Below are positions 46,532-53,379 of a stretch of DNA of 53,379 nucleotides, one piece after another. The translations under genes and the position numbers were made by a program. The stretch comes from Marinobacterium nitratireducens (lineage in GTDB: Bacteria; Pseudomonadota; Gammaproteobacteria; Pseudomonadales; Balneatricaceae). Under the pieces are notes generated by a model. It was given only the letters and a program-made list of their open reading frames with translations. It was not told the DNA's origin and ran no database searches. The stretch lies in the NCBI RefSeq assembly GCF_014645375.1, contig NZ_BMLT01000020.1, positions 1 to 53,379 of the forward strand, written 5' to 3'. Numbering within the stretch: position 1 is the first letter of the stretch; each line of letters begins with the position of its first letter.

Positions 46532-46620
46532 TGCAGGGTGCCGGTAAGCGAAGCGCACCGCACCAAAGTTACGGGTTACGGGTGACGCGTAACCTGTCAC
46601 ACGTAACGCATCACCCGTCA
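46532..46620. repeat. GGCAC-type repeat plus degenerate CGTAACC/GGTTACG heptamers
   Basis: GCAGGGTGCCGGTAAGCGAAGCG (46532 on) belongs to the GGCAC family. From 46567 follow TTACGGG units in one orientation, then GTAACCT, GTAACGC and similar in the other, making an imperfect inverted counterpart of the array at 144-192. Confidence 0.65.
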
Positions 46621-46628
46621 CAAAAACA

Positions 46629-46665
46629 AAAGGCACCGCGCAGTATTCTACGCGGTGCCTTTTTT
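46629..46665 (-). terminator. Intrinsic terminator of the rpsF-rpsR-rplI operon
   Basis: AAGGCACCGCG pairs perfectly with CGCGGTGCCTT around a 10-nt loop. On the minus strand the stem is followed by TTTTG TTTTTG. It sits about 40 bp after the rplI stop; T-runs on both sides make it likely bidirectional. Confidence 0.9.
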
Positions 46666-46705
46666 CACGACAATTGCCAGGGAGCCCCGAGGGGCTCCGG
46701 CAAGC

Positions 46706-47152
46706 TTACTCGCCTACGACGTTAAGCTTGATGGTCGCGGAAACTTCCGGGTGCAGCTGAACGCTGATTTCGAACTCGCCAGTGGTGCGGATAGCACCTT
46801 CCGGCAGACGAACTTCGCTCTTGGCCACTTCGATACCGGCACCGCTGATAGCGTCAGCGATGTCCTTGGTGCCGATGGAACCGAACAGCTTGCCTTCGTC
46901 ACCGGCTTTGGCAACGACGGACAGTTCCAGTTCGTTCAGCTTGTCGGCGCGAACCTGAGCATCGGACAGCTTGGAAGCAGCAGCCTGTTCCAGTTCGGCG
47001 CGACGCTCTTCGAACTTCGCAATGTTGTCAGCGGTAGCGGATACAGCCTTGCCCTGCGGAACCAGGTAGTTGCGGCCGAAACCTGCCTTGACCTTGACCT
47101 TGTCGCCCAGGCCGCCCAGCTTGCCTACTTTCTCGAGCAGAATAACTTCCAT
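46706..47152 (-). CDS. rplI: 50S ribosomal protein L9
   Basis: The 148-residue protein starts [19 protein letters not shown], the L9 signature, and has the long connecting helix and C-terminal rRNA-binding domain. It is the last gene of the rpsF operon and is preceded by AGAGG. Confidence 0.98.
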   Translation of the reverse strand: MEVILLEKVGKLGGLGDKVKVKAGFGRNYLVPQGKAVSATADNIAKFEERRAELEQAAASKLSDAQVRADKLNELELSVVAKAGDEGKLFGSIGTKDIADAISGAGIEVAKSEVRLPEGAIRTTGEFEISVQLHPEVSATIKLNVVGE

Positions 47153-47191
47153 CTCGTAAACCTCTTTCGTTCTGCAACGCGCGTTGCAGTC

Positions 47192-48040
47192 CTAAGTCTT
47201 GGCCGGTATGCGGCGGCGTATATCGACGAGGCTGTCGATAACGGCCAGCAGTACCAGCAGCGTAATCACGTAAGGGCCCAGTATCACGACCGCCATGTAG
47301 AACATGAACAGCCAGGTACCGCCCAATTCCCGTTTGGCCACACTGCCGTGGACCAGTGCCAGACCGGCGAACGCCAGCGGCAACAGCAGCAGAGGCAACC
47401 AGCGCACCGGATCGAGACCAAACTGCGGTCCCAGCGCCAGCACCGCCATGATCGGCAGCGCCAGCCCCGGCGAAAGTCTCAGCTGATGAAACTCCTGACG
47501 GAAACCGCCAGGGTTGTACAGCGTCGACTGCCACCAGCGGGCCAGAACCAGACTGGCCAGCATCATTGCCGCATGAGCGGCGCCGAGGCCGCCGGCATAC
47601 AGCTGAAACCACCAGTCGGCATCCAGTGCCACGCCCCCTATGGTCGATGGCGTGTCCGCTGTCATCTCCTGGGTGACCTGAACCAGTTCGTTCAAGAGGT
47701 CACCGAGCATCTGCTCCAGAGCGATGCCGGCGACCACACCCACCGGCAGCAGCACGGCAAGGGTCTGCGGCCAGGAGACGGTTTGCCTCAGGATCACCGC
47801 CAGCACATAGGTGCCCACGATGATCAGCAACGGGGTCGGATCCCCGTTCAGTGCCCAGGCTCCCGACGGGAGCAGACTCCAGAAAAGGAGCCCCGCGCCC
47901 GCTGTCGGGCCGCGCCGGAGTGTCACCAGTCCAACGGCTGCCGCGCTCAGCCAATACAGCAGCGGCAGCATGGCGGCGATGGTCGCCACCACAATCGCCT
48001 GCGTGCGGCCGCGCATGATCAGCTCAGCCAGCTTACGCAT
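47192..48040 (-). CDS. Multi-pass membrane protein of the rpsR-rplI spacer (YybS/DUF2232-like)
   Basis: A 282-residue protein with about seven to eight hydrophobic segments (for example LPLLYWLSAAAVGLVTL, LLIIVGTYVLAVIL, LAVLLPVGVVAGIAL, PLLLLPLAFAGLALVHG, FMFYMAVVILGPYVITLLVLLAV). A gene of this type lies between rpsR and rplI in pseudomonads and resembles Bacillus YybS. The function is not established. It begins 18 bp after rpsR with a weak ribosome site, so it is probably translated at a low, coupled level. Confidence 0.85.
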   Translation of the reverse strand: MRKLAELIMRGRTQAIVVATIAAMLPLLYWLSAAAVGLVTLRRGPTAGAGLLFWSLLPSGAWALNGDPTPLLIIVGTYVLAVILRQTVSWPQTLAVLLPVGVVAGIALEQMLGDLLNELVQVTQEMTADTPSTIGGVALDADWWFQLYAGGLGAAHAAMMLASLVLARWWQSTLYNPGGFRQEFHQLRLSPGLALPIMAVLALGPQFGLDPVRWLPLLLLPLAFAGLALVHGSVAKRELGGTWLFMFYMAVVILGPYVITLLVLLAVIDSLVDIRRRIPAKT

Positions 48041-48058
48041 GACGTTTACACCAACGGC

Positions 48059-48286
48059 TTACTGGTGGCTGTCGGTGTACGGCAGCAGTGCGACGAAACG
48101 TGCACGCTTGATCGCGGTCGCCAGCTGGCGCTGGTAGCGCGCCTTGGTGCCGGTGATGCGGCTCGGTACGATTTTACCGGTTTCGGTGATGTAGCTTTTC
48201 AGGGTGTCCAGATCCTTGTAATCGATCTCTTTGACACCTTCAGCCGTGAAACGGCAGAACTTGCGGCGGCGGAAAAAACGAGCCAT
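48059..48286 (-). CDS. rpsR: 30S ribosomal protein S18
   Basis: The 75-residue basic protein ([17 protein letters not shown]..., [22 protein letters not shown]) is the normal S18 length. It binds S6 on the small subunit platform, matching its place after rpsF. Confidence 0.98.
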   Translation of the reverse strand: MARFFRRRKFCRFTAEGVKEIDYKDLDTLKSYITETGKIVPSRITGTKARYQRQLATAIKRARFVALLPYTDSHQ

Positions 48287-48320
48287 GTTGATCTCTCCTC
48301 AAACAAATATCAGCTGGGGG

Positions 48321-48737
48321 TTACTCGGCGGTAGCTTCTTCTTGATTAGCTTCGGCCGGCTTCTCGTCCTGCTTGTCAGACTTCGGCTCTTCGCGACGCG
48401 GCTTGCGCTCTTCGCGGGCTTCAGAAGCCTTGATCGGAGAGACATCAGTGATCGCTTCTTTGCGACGGATAACCATGTTACGCAGAACGGCGTCGTTGTA
48501 GCGGAACATGTTTTCCAGCTCGTCCAGGGTTTCCTGGGCGCACTCGACGTTCATCAGAACGTAGTGTGCTTTGTGAGCGTTGTTGATCGGGTAAGCCAGC
48601 TGGCGGCGACCCCAGTCTTCCATGCGGTGGATAGTACCGTTAGCACCTTCGATCAGACCGGTGTAACGCTCAACCATCGCGGGAACCTGCTCGCTCTGGT
48701 TCGGGTGAACCAGAAAGACGATTTCGTAATGACGCAT
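48321..48737 (-). CDS. rpsF: 30S ribosomal protein S6
   Basis: The 138-residue protein begins [21 protein letters not shown] and has [21 protein letters not shown]. The charged tail of about 40 residues ([20 protein letters not shown]...) contains C-terminal glutamates of the kind RimK extends. It is the first gene of the operon, with a strong AAAGGAG. Confidence 0.98.
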   Translation of the reverse strand: MRHYEIVFLVHPNQSEQVPAMVERYTGLIEGANGTIHRMEDWGRRQLAYPINNAHKAHYVLMNVECAQETLDELENMFRYNDAVLRNMVIRRKEAITDVSPIKASEAREERKPRREEPKSDKQDEKPAEANQEEATAE

Positions 48738-48810
48738 TGTAGCTCCTTTCGGTTTTGCAGCCTTCGATCGCCCGGTTCATGCCGATGCGACGAAAGCAAG
48801 GAGGTTAAAA

Positions 48811-48831
48811 TGTACATATGCCCTATGTACA
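48811..48831. promoter_or_regulatory. Perfect 8-bp-arm palindrome upstream of rpsF
   Basis: TGTACATA-TGCCC-TATGTACA lies 74 bp upstream of the rpsF ATG. On the minus strand its end overlaps a TTGTAC hexamer that is 17 bp from TTTAAC, a weak promoter match. The palindrome would then span the -35 and spacer, where a repressor or activator could act. Confidence 0.45.
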
Positions 48832-48902
48832 AAAGGACGCGGCATTCTACGCTTATCGAAGCGCAGCTGCAATAGAGAGGATAGCACTCGTGGTGAGTGG
48901 GC

Positions 48903-49030
48903 TGTAGGAGCCCGGTCTCCGGGCGAACACCTCATACCAAAGATATTCGCCCACGGAGTGGGCTCCTGCACCAGACAGTATCGCCGCGCCCCGCGACGAA
49001 CATTCCCCGTAGGAGTCGCGCCCCGCGACG
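48903..49030. repeat. Cluster of three REP-like GTAGGAGC palindromes
   Basis: TGTAGGAGCCCGGTCTCCGGGCGAA, then inverted TTCGCCCACGGAGTGGGCTCCTGCA (48946-48970), then GTAGGAGTCGCGCCCCGCGACGAAG (49009 on), with a TCGCCGCGCCCCGCGACGAA fragment before it. They fill the 368-bp spacer between rpsF and the OsmC gene, together with the rpsF promoter region. No gene is supported there. Confidence 0.85.
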
Positions 49031-49105
49031 AAGCTTTTTACCGCAGGCGGATGGATATTCGCGGCGGGGAAGTGCTCGTAAGTTTGGGTACGCCGCTCCC
49101 ACATA

Positions 49106-49522
49106 TCAGGCGTCGGCTTCGACGATCTCGTAGCTGTGGCTCATCTCGACGCCGCCCTTCTCCAGCATCAGCGACACCGAGCAGTACTGTTCGGCGGACA
49201 GCTGCACCGCGCGGCGTACGTGGGCTTCCTTGAGCTTGCGGCCGGTGACGATGAACTTGACGTGGATGGCGGTGAACACCGCCGGCACGGCATCGGCGCG
49301 CTCACCGGATACCTCGACCACGCAGCTGACGACGTCCTGGCGGCTCTTGCGCAGGATCGCCATCACGTCGACGCTGCTGCAACTGCCGAGGCTCGCCAGC
49401 AGCAGTTCCATCGGACGGCCGCCTTCCTTGAGGTCGCGGTCGATCATGACGTCGAAACCGGAACCGGTGGTGGCCTTGTAACGGTCGTCCCCAACCCACT
49501 CTACGGTGGCGTGCATTGTCAT
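49106..49522 (-). CDS. OsmC family peroxiredoxin-like protein
   Basis: The 138-residue protein has the OsmC fold with two conserved cysteines, Cys48 (SLGSCSSVDV) and Cys114 (EQYCSVSLML), which in OsmC/Ohr proteins reduce organic peroxides. It resembles the YhfA subgroup rather than Ohr. It follows trpC by 18 bp on the same strand and may be read through from the trp operon. Start at the ATG at 49522; an internal ATG is two codons later. Confidence 0.9.
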   Translation of the reverse strand: MTMHATVEWVGDDRYKATTGSGFDVMIDRDLKEGGRPMELLLASLGSCSSVDVMAILRKSRQDVVSCVVEVSGERADAVPAVFTAIHVKFIVTGRKLKEAHVRRAVQLSAEQYCSVSLMLEKGGVEMSHSYEIVEADA

Positions 49523-49540
49523 CTTGAGCTTGTTCCTTGA

Positions 49541-50350
49541 TCAGTCGAAAAGTTCGGCGAGTTTCCGGCCCGGGTCGTCGGCGCGCATGAACGCCTCGCC
49601 CACCAGGAAGGCATTGACGTCTCGGTCGCGCATGGCGGCAACGTCATCGCGGCTCAGGATGCCGCTTTCGGTTACGACGATGCGGTCATCCGGAATCTGG
49701 TCGAGCAGGCGATAGGTGTTGTCCAGCGACACCTCGAAGGTATGCAGGTCGCGGTTGTTGATGCCGACCAGTCGGTTACCGAAGCCCAGGGAACGATGCA
49801 GTTCCGCTTCGTTGTGCACCTCGATCAGCACGTCCATGCCCAGCTCCAGCGCCAGTGCATTGAGCTCCGCCATCCGGGCATCGTCGAGCGCCGCGACGAT
49901 CAGCAGAATACAGTCGGCGCCCAGCGCACGGGCTTCGTATATCTGGTAGGGGTCGACGATGAAATCCTTGCGGATCACCGGCAGCGAGCAGGCGGCGCGG
50001 GCCTCCTGCAGATAGGCGTCGCCCCCCTGAAAGAAGTCCACATCGGTAAGCACCGACAGGCAGCTGGCGCCGCCGCGCTCATAGGAACGGGCGATGTCGG
50101 CCGGCTCGAAGGGGTCGCGCAACAGACCCTTGGACGGGCTGGCCTTCTTCACCTCGGCGATCACCGCGGCGCGGCCTTCTGCTATGGTGCGGGCCAGGCT
50201 GTCGGCAAAACCGCGTGGGTCGGTGTCGCTGCCCGCCTGTGCGGCGATACGCGCTTCGAGGTCCGCGACCGTCACCTGCGCACAACGCTCGGCGACCTCC
50301 TCGGCCTTGCGTGCAAGGATCTTCTTCAGAACCGTGGGGGTATCGCTCAT
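49541..50350 (-). CDS. trpC: Indole-3-glycerol-phosphate synthase
   Basis: TrpC closes the indole ring from CdRP. The 269-residue monofunctional barrel (not fused to TrpF) has [13 protein letters not shown]-type sequence ([16 protein letters not shown]), [40 protein letters not shown] and VTESGI. Its start overlaps the trpD stop by 4 bp (ATGA). Confidence 0.98.
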   Translation of the reverse strand: MSDTPTVLKKILARKAEEVAERCAQVTVADLEARIAAQAGSDTDPRGFADSLARTIAEGRAAVIAEVKKASPSKGLLRDPFEPADIARSYERGGASCLSVLTDVDFFQGGDAYLQEARAACSLPVIRKDFIVDPYQIYEARALGADCILLIVAALDDARMAELNALALELGMDVLIEVHNEAELHRSLGFGNRLVGINNRDLHTFEVSLDNTYRLLDQIPDDRIVVTESGILSRDDVAAMRDRDVNAFLVGEAFMRADDPGRKLAELFD

Positions 50351-51390
50351 GCCTGCTCCTTCGCTACCTGCTGGCTGAAGGCCGCCAGCTCTTTCATCTT
50401 GGCCAGCGCCTGGCCGTTCTCGAGTTGCTTGCGCGCCAGGGCGACGCCGTCAGCCAGCGTCGATGCCAGACCGGCAACGTAGATCGCGGCCCCGGCGTTG
50501 AGCGAGATCATCGATCGGGCCTTGCCGGCGACGCTGCTGTCTTCATTGTTGAAAGCAGCCATGATCAGGCGCAGCGACTCCTCCGCGCTCGAGACCTCGA
50601 GTCCGATCAGGCTCTGGCTCTCGATGCCGACGTCTTCCGGCGTCAGCGTGTATTCCTGGATATCGCCATTCCACAGCTCGGCGATCTTGGTCTGGGTCGC
50701 AAGGCTGATCTCGTCAAGGCCGTCATTGGCGTGCACCACCAGTACATGCTCGGCGCCGAGCTCGCGCAAAACTTCGGCCATAGGACGGCACAGGGCCTCG
50801 CTGAACACGCCGATCACCAGACGCTGCGCGCCGGCCGGATTGGTCATCGGCCCCAGAATATTGAACAGGGTGCGCATGCCCAGTTCACGACGCGGGCCGA
50901 TGGCATGTTTCATGGCGCTGTGATGACCCGGCGCGAACATGAAGCCGACGCCGGTGTTCTCGACGCAGCGAGCCACCTGCTGACCGGACAGCGAAAGATC
51001 GACGCCACAGGCCTCGAGCAGGTCGGCGCTGCCGCTGGAAGACGAAACCGCGCGGTTGCCATGCTTGGCAACCTTGGCGCCCGCCGCCGCGGCCACGAAG
51101 GCGCTGGCGCTTGAAACGTTGAACAGGTTGGCGCCGTCACCGCCGGTGCCGACGATATCCACCAGCGGACCTGCGTTGATCACAACCGGCGTCGCCAGTT
51201 CACGCATGACCTCGGCCGCGCCGGTGATCTCTTCGATCGACTCGCTTTTCATCCTGAGCGCCACCAGGAAGCCCGCGATCTGGGCATCGGTGCACTGGCC
51301 GGTCATCACCTGACGCATGATATCGGTCATTTCCGCGCGGCTCAGGTCCAGGTGATCCACCACCTTGCTGATCGCCTGTTGAATATTCAT
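50347..51390 (-). CDS. trpD: Anthranilate phosphoribosyltransferase
   Basis: TrpD joins anthranilate and PRPP. The 347-residue protein has the PRPP motif [38 protein letters not shown], and [14 protein letters not shown], and is not fused to TrpG. It lies between trpG (11 bp) and trpC (overlap), the pseudomonad trpGDC arrangement. Confidence 0.98.
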   Translation of the reverse strand: MNIQQAISKVVDHLDLSRAEMTDIMRQVMTGQCTDAQIAGFLVALRMKSESIEEITGAAEVMRELATPVVINAGPLVDIVGTGGDGANLFNVSSASAFVAAAAGAKVAKHGNRAVSSSSGSADLLEACGVDLSLSGQQVARCVENTGVGFMFAPGHHSAMKHAIGPRRELGMRTLFNILGPMTNPAGAQRLVIGVFSEALCRPMAEVLRELGAEHVLVVHANDGLDEISLATQTKIAELWNGDIQEYTLTPEDVGIESQSLIGLEVSSAEESLRLIMAAFNNEDSSVAGKARSMISLNAGAAIYVAGLASTLADGVALARKQLENGQALAKMKELAAFSQQVAKEQA

Positions 51391-51401
51391 AGTCGCTCTC
51401 C

Positions 51402-51995
51402 TTAGGCCGCCTCGGCGCGGCGTTTGAGAAAGTTGGCCAGCAGTTCGTGACCCTGCTCGGTGAGAATGGACTCCGGGTGGAACTGCACGCCCTCGATATC
51501 CAGCGTTTTATGACGCACACCCATGATCTCGTCGAGGCTGCCGTCATCGTTCTGGGTCCAGGCGGTGACCTCGAGGCAGTCCGGCAGACTGGCCTGCTCG
51601 ATCACCAGCGAATGGTAACGGGTCACCTCAACCGGATTGGGCAGGCCTTCGAACACGCCGACACCCTTGTGATAGACCTTGGACGTCTTGCCGTGCATCA
51701 CCTGTTTGGCGCGCACGATGCGGCCGCCGAACGCCTGGCCGATGCTCTGATGACCCAGACAGATACCGAATATCGGCAGCTTGCCGGCGAAGTGTTCGAT
51801 CGCCGGCACCGAAATACCGGCCTCGTTCGGAGTACAGGGGCCCGGCGATATCACCAGCTGCTCGGGCGCCAGGGCCTCGATCTGCTCGATGCTGATCTCA
51901 TCGTTGCGGTATACCTGCACGTCGGCGCCGAGTTCGCCCAGATATTGCACGACGTTGTAGGTAAAGCTGTCGTAGTTGTCGACCATCAGCAGCAT
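51402..51995 (-). CDS. trpG: Anthranilate synthase component II (glutamine amidotransferase)
   Basis: TrpG supplies ammonia to TrpE; in some bacteria the same subunit also serves 4-amino-4-deoxychorismate synthase. The 197-residue protein has [30 protein letters not shown], nucleophile Cys79 in GICLGHQ and [10 protein letters not shown]. The ATG at 51995 ([10 protein letters not shown]) is the family start; the longer frame has no support. trpE is not in the window. No attenuator was seen upstream. Confidence 0.97.
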   Translation of the reverse strand: MLLMVDNYDSFTYNVVQYLGELGADVQVYRNDEISIEQIEALAPEQLVISPGPCTPNEAGISVPAIEHFAGKLPIFGICLGHQSIGQAFGGRIVRAKQVMHGKTSKVYHKGVGVFEGLPNPVEVTRYHSLVIEQASLPDCLEVTAWTQNDDGSLDEIMGVRHKTLDIEGVQFHPESILTEQGHELLANFLKRRAEAA

Positions 51996-52210
51996 ATTGC
52001 GCCCAACCCCTTTAAAATCTGTCGTTACATGAGGGTGCCTGCGAAAAACACCCGGGTGCCCCTGCCCCGCCGTGGCTGACGGCATTTCTGAACAGACTCG
52101 AAATAATACACGAGTTGGCCGGCAAATCCTCATCGGAAACAGGCTGTTGCAGCAAGACACCGATTCCCGCACCATCGACGCAAACCCGGCAGCGAAGAGA
52201 GACGTGAAGG

Positions 52211-53290
52211 ATGAAGATCTTTACCTGCGACAGCTGCGGCCAGACGCTCTATTTCGACAACGTCCAGTGCACCCGCTGCGGGCACCGGCTGGGGTTTCTG
52301 CCGGACCGGCTCGACCTGGCAGCTCTCGACCCGGCCGGCAACGACGAGTGGTACACCAGTGACGGGGCGGAGCACCGCTACCGCCAGTGCGCCAACTACG
52401 CCGAGTCCGGCGCCTGCAACTGGATGCTGCCGGCCGCCGACCCTGAGGCGTTCTGTATCGCCTGCCGGCTCAACCACACCATTCCCGACCTCCGCACCCC
52501 GGGCAACCGACAGCTATGGCAACGGCTGGAAGCGGAAAAGCGGCGACTGATCTACAGCCTGCTGCGACTCGGGCTGCCGCTGCTCAGCAAGCAGCAGGAT
52601 GCAGAAGGCGGTCTCGCCTTCGATTTTCTGGCCGACGACCCCGCCGGCGCCTTCAACGAGACAGGACGCGTACTCACCGGCCACGAAGCGGGCCTCATCA
52701 CGCTTAACATCGCCGAGGCGGATGATGCCGTACGCGAACAGTTGCGACAGCAGATGGCCGAGCCCTACCGCACCCTGCTCGGGCACTTTCGCCACGAGTC
52801 CGGCCACTATTACTGGGACCGGCTGGTGCGGGACGGCCAATGGCTCGGGGAGTTCCGAGCCCTGTTCGGCGACGAGTCTCTGGACTACGGCCAGGCAATG
52901 CAGCGCCACTACCGCCAGGGCCCGCCCGCCGGCTGGCAGACCCGCTTCGTCAGCGCCTACGCCAGCAGCCATCCCTGGGAGGACTGGGCCGAGACCTGGG
53001 CCCACTACCTGCACATCGCCGACACCCTGGAAACCGCCCGCGCCTTCGGGCTGAGGGTCAGTCCCCGTGCGGAGGGCAGCGAGGATAACAGCGCGGGCGT
53101 GCACTTCGACCCTTACGACTGCGAAGACTTCGCGCTGCTGATCGAACAGTGGTTGCCCATCACCTACGCGCTGAACAGCCTGAACCAGAGCATGGGCCAG
53201 GCGGACATTTACCCCTTTATTCTGGCGCCGAAGGCGATCGAGAAGCTGTCCTTCGTGCATCGGGTAGTGCGGGCAAACGGTGACGGGTGA
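52211..53290 (+). CDS. Putative zinc-binding metallopeptidase with N-terminal zinc ribbons
   Basis: The 359-residue protein begins with two likely zinc-binding sets: Cys6/Cys9/Cys20/Cys23 (CDSC, CTRC) and Cys60/Cys69/Cys82/Cys85 (ending CIAC). A mostly helical domain contains HESGH at 195-199, fitting the HExxH metallopeptidase motif, and [13 protein letters not shown] about 80 residues later could supply the third ligand. It matches uncharacterised 'putative zinc-binding peptidase' proteins widespread in proteobacteria. No signal peptide. It is divergent from trpG. Substrate unknown. Confidence 0.8.
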   Translation: MKIFTCDSCGQTLYFDNVQCTRCGHRLGFLPDRLDLAALDPAGNDEWYTSDGAEHRYRQCANYAESGACNWMLPAADPEAFCIACRLNHTIPDLRTPGNRQLWQRLEAEKRRLIYSLLRLGLPLLSKQQDAEGGLAFDFLADDPAGAFNETGRVLTGHEAGLITLNIAEADDAVREQLRQQMAEPYRTLLGHFRHESGHYYWDRLVRDGQWLGEFRALFGDESLDYGQAMQRHYRQGPPAGWQTRFVSAYASSHPWEDWAETWAHYLHIADTLETARAFGLRVSPRAEGSEDNSAGVHFDPYDCEDFALLIEQWLPITYALNSLNQSMGQADIYPFILAPKAIEKLSFVHRVVRANGDG

Positions 53291-53330
53291 CCCATCCGGT
53301 CCGTGCATTTGATATACGATGTGCCGACTC

Positions 53331-53370
53331 GTAGGTTGGGTCTAGGTCCGAAGGACCGTAACCCAACACG
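53331..53370. repeat. GTAGGTTGGGT palindrome at the window end
   Basis: GTAGGTTGGGTCTAGGTCCGAAGGACCGTAACCCAACAC has a central GGTCCGAAGGACC hairpin and outer GTTGGGT/ACCCAAC arms. It follows the last gene by 40 bp and may run on past the window. Confidence 0.85.
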
Positions 53371-53379
53371 GGCCTATCC

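Noticed and set aside
51996-52210. Possible trp attenuator or leader peptide before trpG
   Set aside because: No Trp-codon-rich short frame or terminator/antiterminator pair could be identified; only a short CACCC/GGGTG dyad without a loop before a T-run.

Overview
This window is a high-GC gammaproteobacterial chromosome segment, most like the Pseudomonadales/Oceanospirillales. The gene order supports this: purL divergent from mltF with tadA beside it; guaB-guaA divergent from xseA; bioB-bioF-bioH-bioC-bioD in one direction; rpsF-rpsR-(membrane protein)-rplI followed by dnaB; trpG-trpD-trpC. The genus cannot be fixed from the sequence alone. No tRNA, rRNA, CRISPR array, intact transposase or phage gene was seen.

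Layout. (1) 1-6250: purL, mltF, tadA. (2) 6250-7062: repeat-rich spacer with a composite palindromic repeat and a 290-bp MITE-like element. (3) 7063-25338: an accessory catabolic block. It contains an aldehyde dehydrogenase / PQQ-dependent quinohaemoprotein alcohol dehydrogenase / IlvD-type dehydratase operon, and divergent from it a full-length GarD/UxaA-type dehydratase. A CurA-like reductase and a bicupin protein follow. Next comes an AraC-linked operon (Dke1/DAD-like cupin, zinc alcohol dehydrogenase, BudC-like SDR), then an outer-membrane channel, and finally a second IlvD/Edd dehydratase with its own SDR and a divergent Crp/Fnr regulator. (4) 25449-32068: guaA, guaB, xseA, fklB, ybfF-like esterase. 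(5) 32192-43698: biotin genes bioBFHCD (minus) and bioA (plus), separated by comF, a Na/Pi cotransporter homologue, a second CurA-like reductase, a TauE/SafE permease and trmO. (6) 43879-53290: glycine-zipper protein, thioesterase, dnaB, the rplI/rpsR/rpsF operon, an OsmC protein, trpCDG and a zinc-peptidase-like protein.

How the genes fit together. Most of the window is housekeeping: purine and GMP synthesis, biotin synthesis, tryptophan synthesis, translation and replication. The accessory block looks like a pathway for polyhydroxylated or vicinal-diol/ketol substrates. A periplasmic PQQ enzyme would oxidise an alcohol, cytoplasmic dehydrogenases would make the acid, and three iron-dependent dehydratases of two unrelated folds would remove water. 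No aldolase, kinase or inner-membrane transporter for the pathway is present, so the route is incomplete here and the substrate is unknown.

The most striking non-coding feature is a family of composite repeats bounded by GTAGG(A/T)TGGGT and ACCCATCCTAC. Two copies carry a hairpin with an identical 9-nt loop but different stem sequences that still pair perfectly. One of these two copies sits between bioC and bioD and supplies the bioC stop codon. Other repeat families include REP-like GTAGGAGC palindromes, GGCAC...GTGCCCTAC units, 7-bp CGTAACC arrays and a nested-palindrome element near 44.5 kb.
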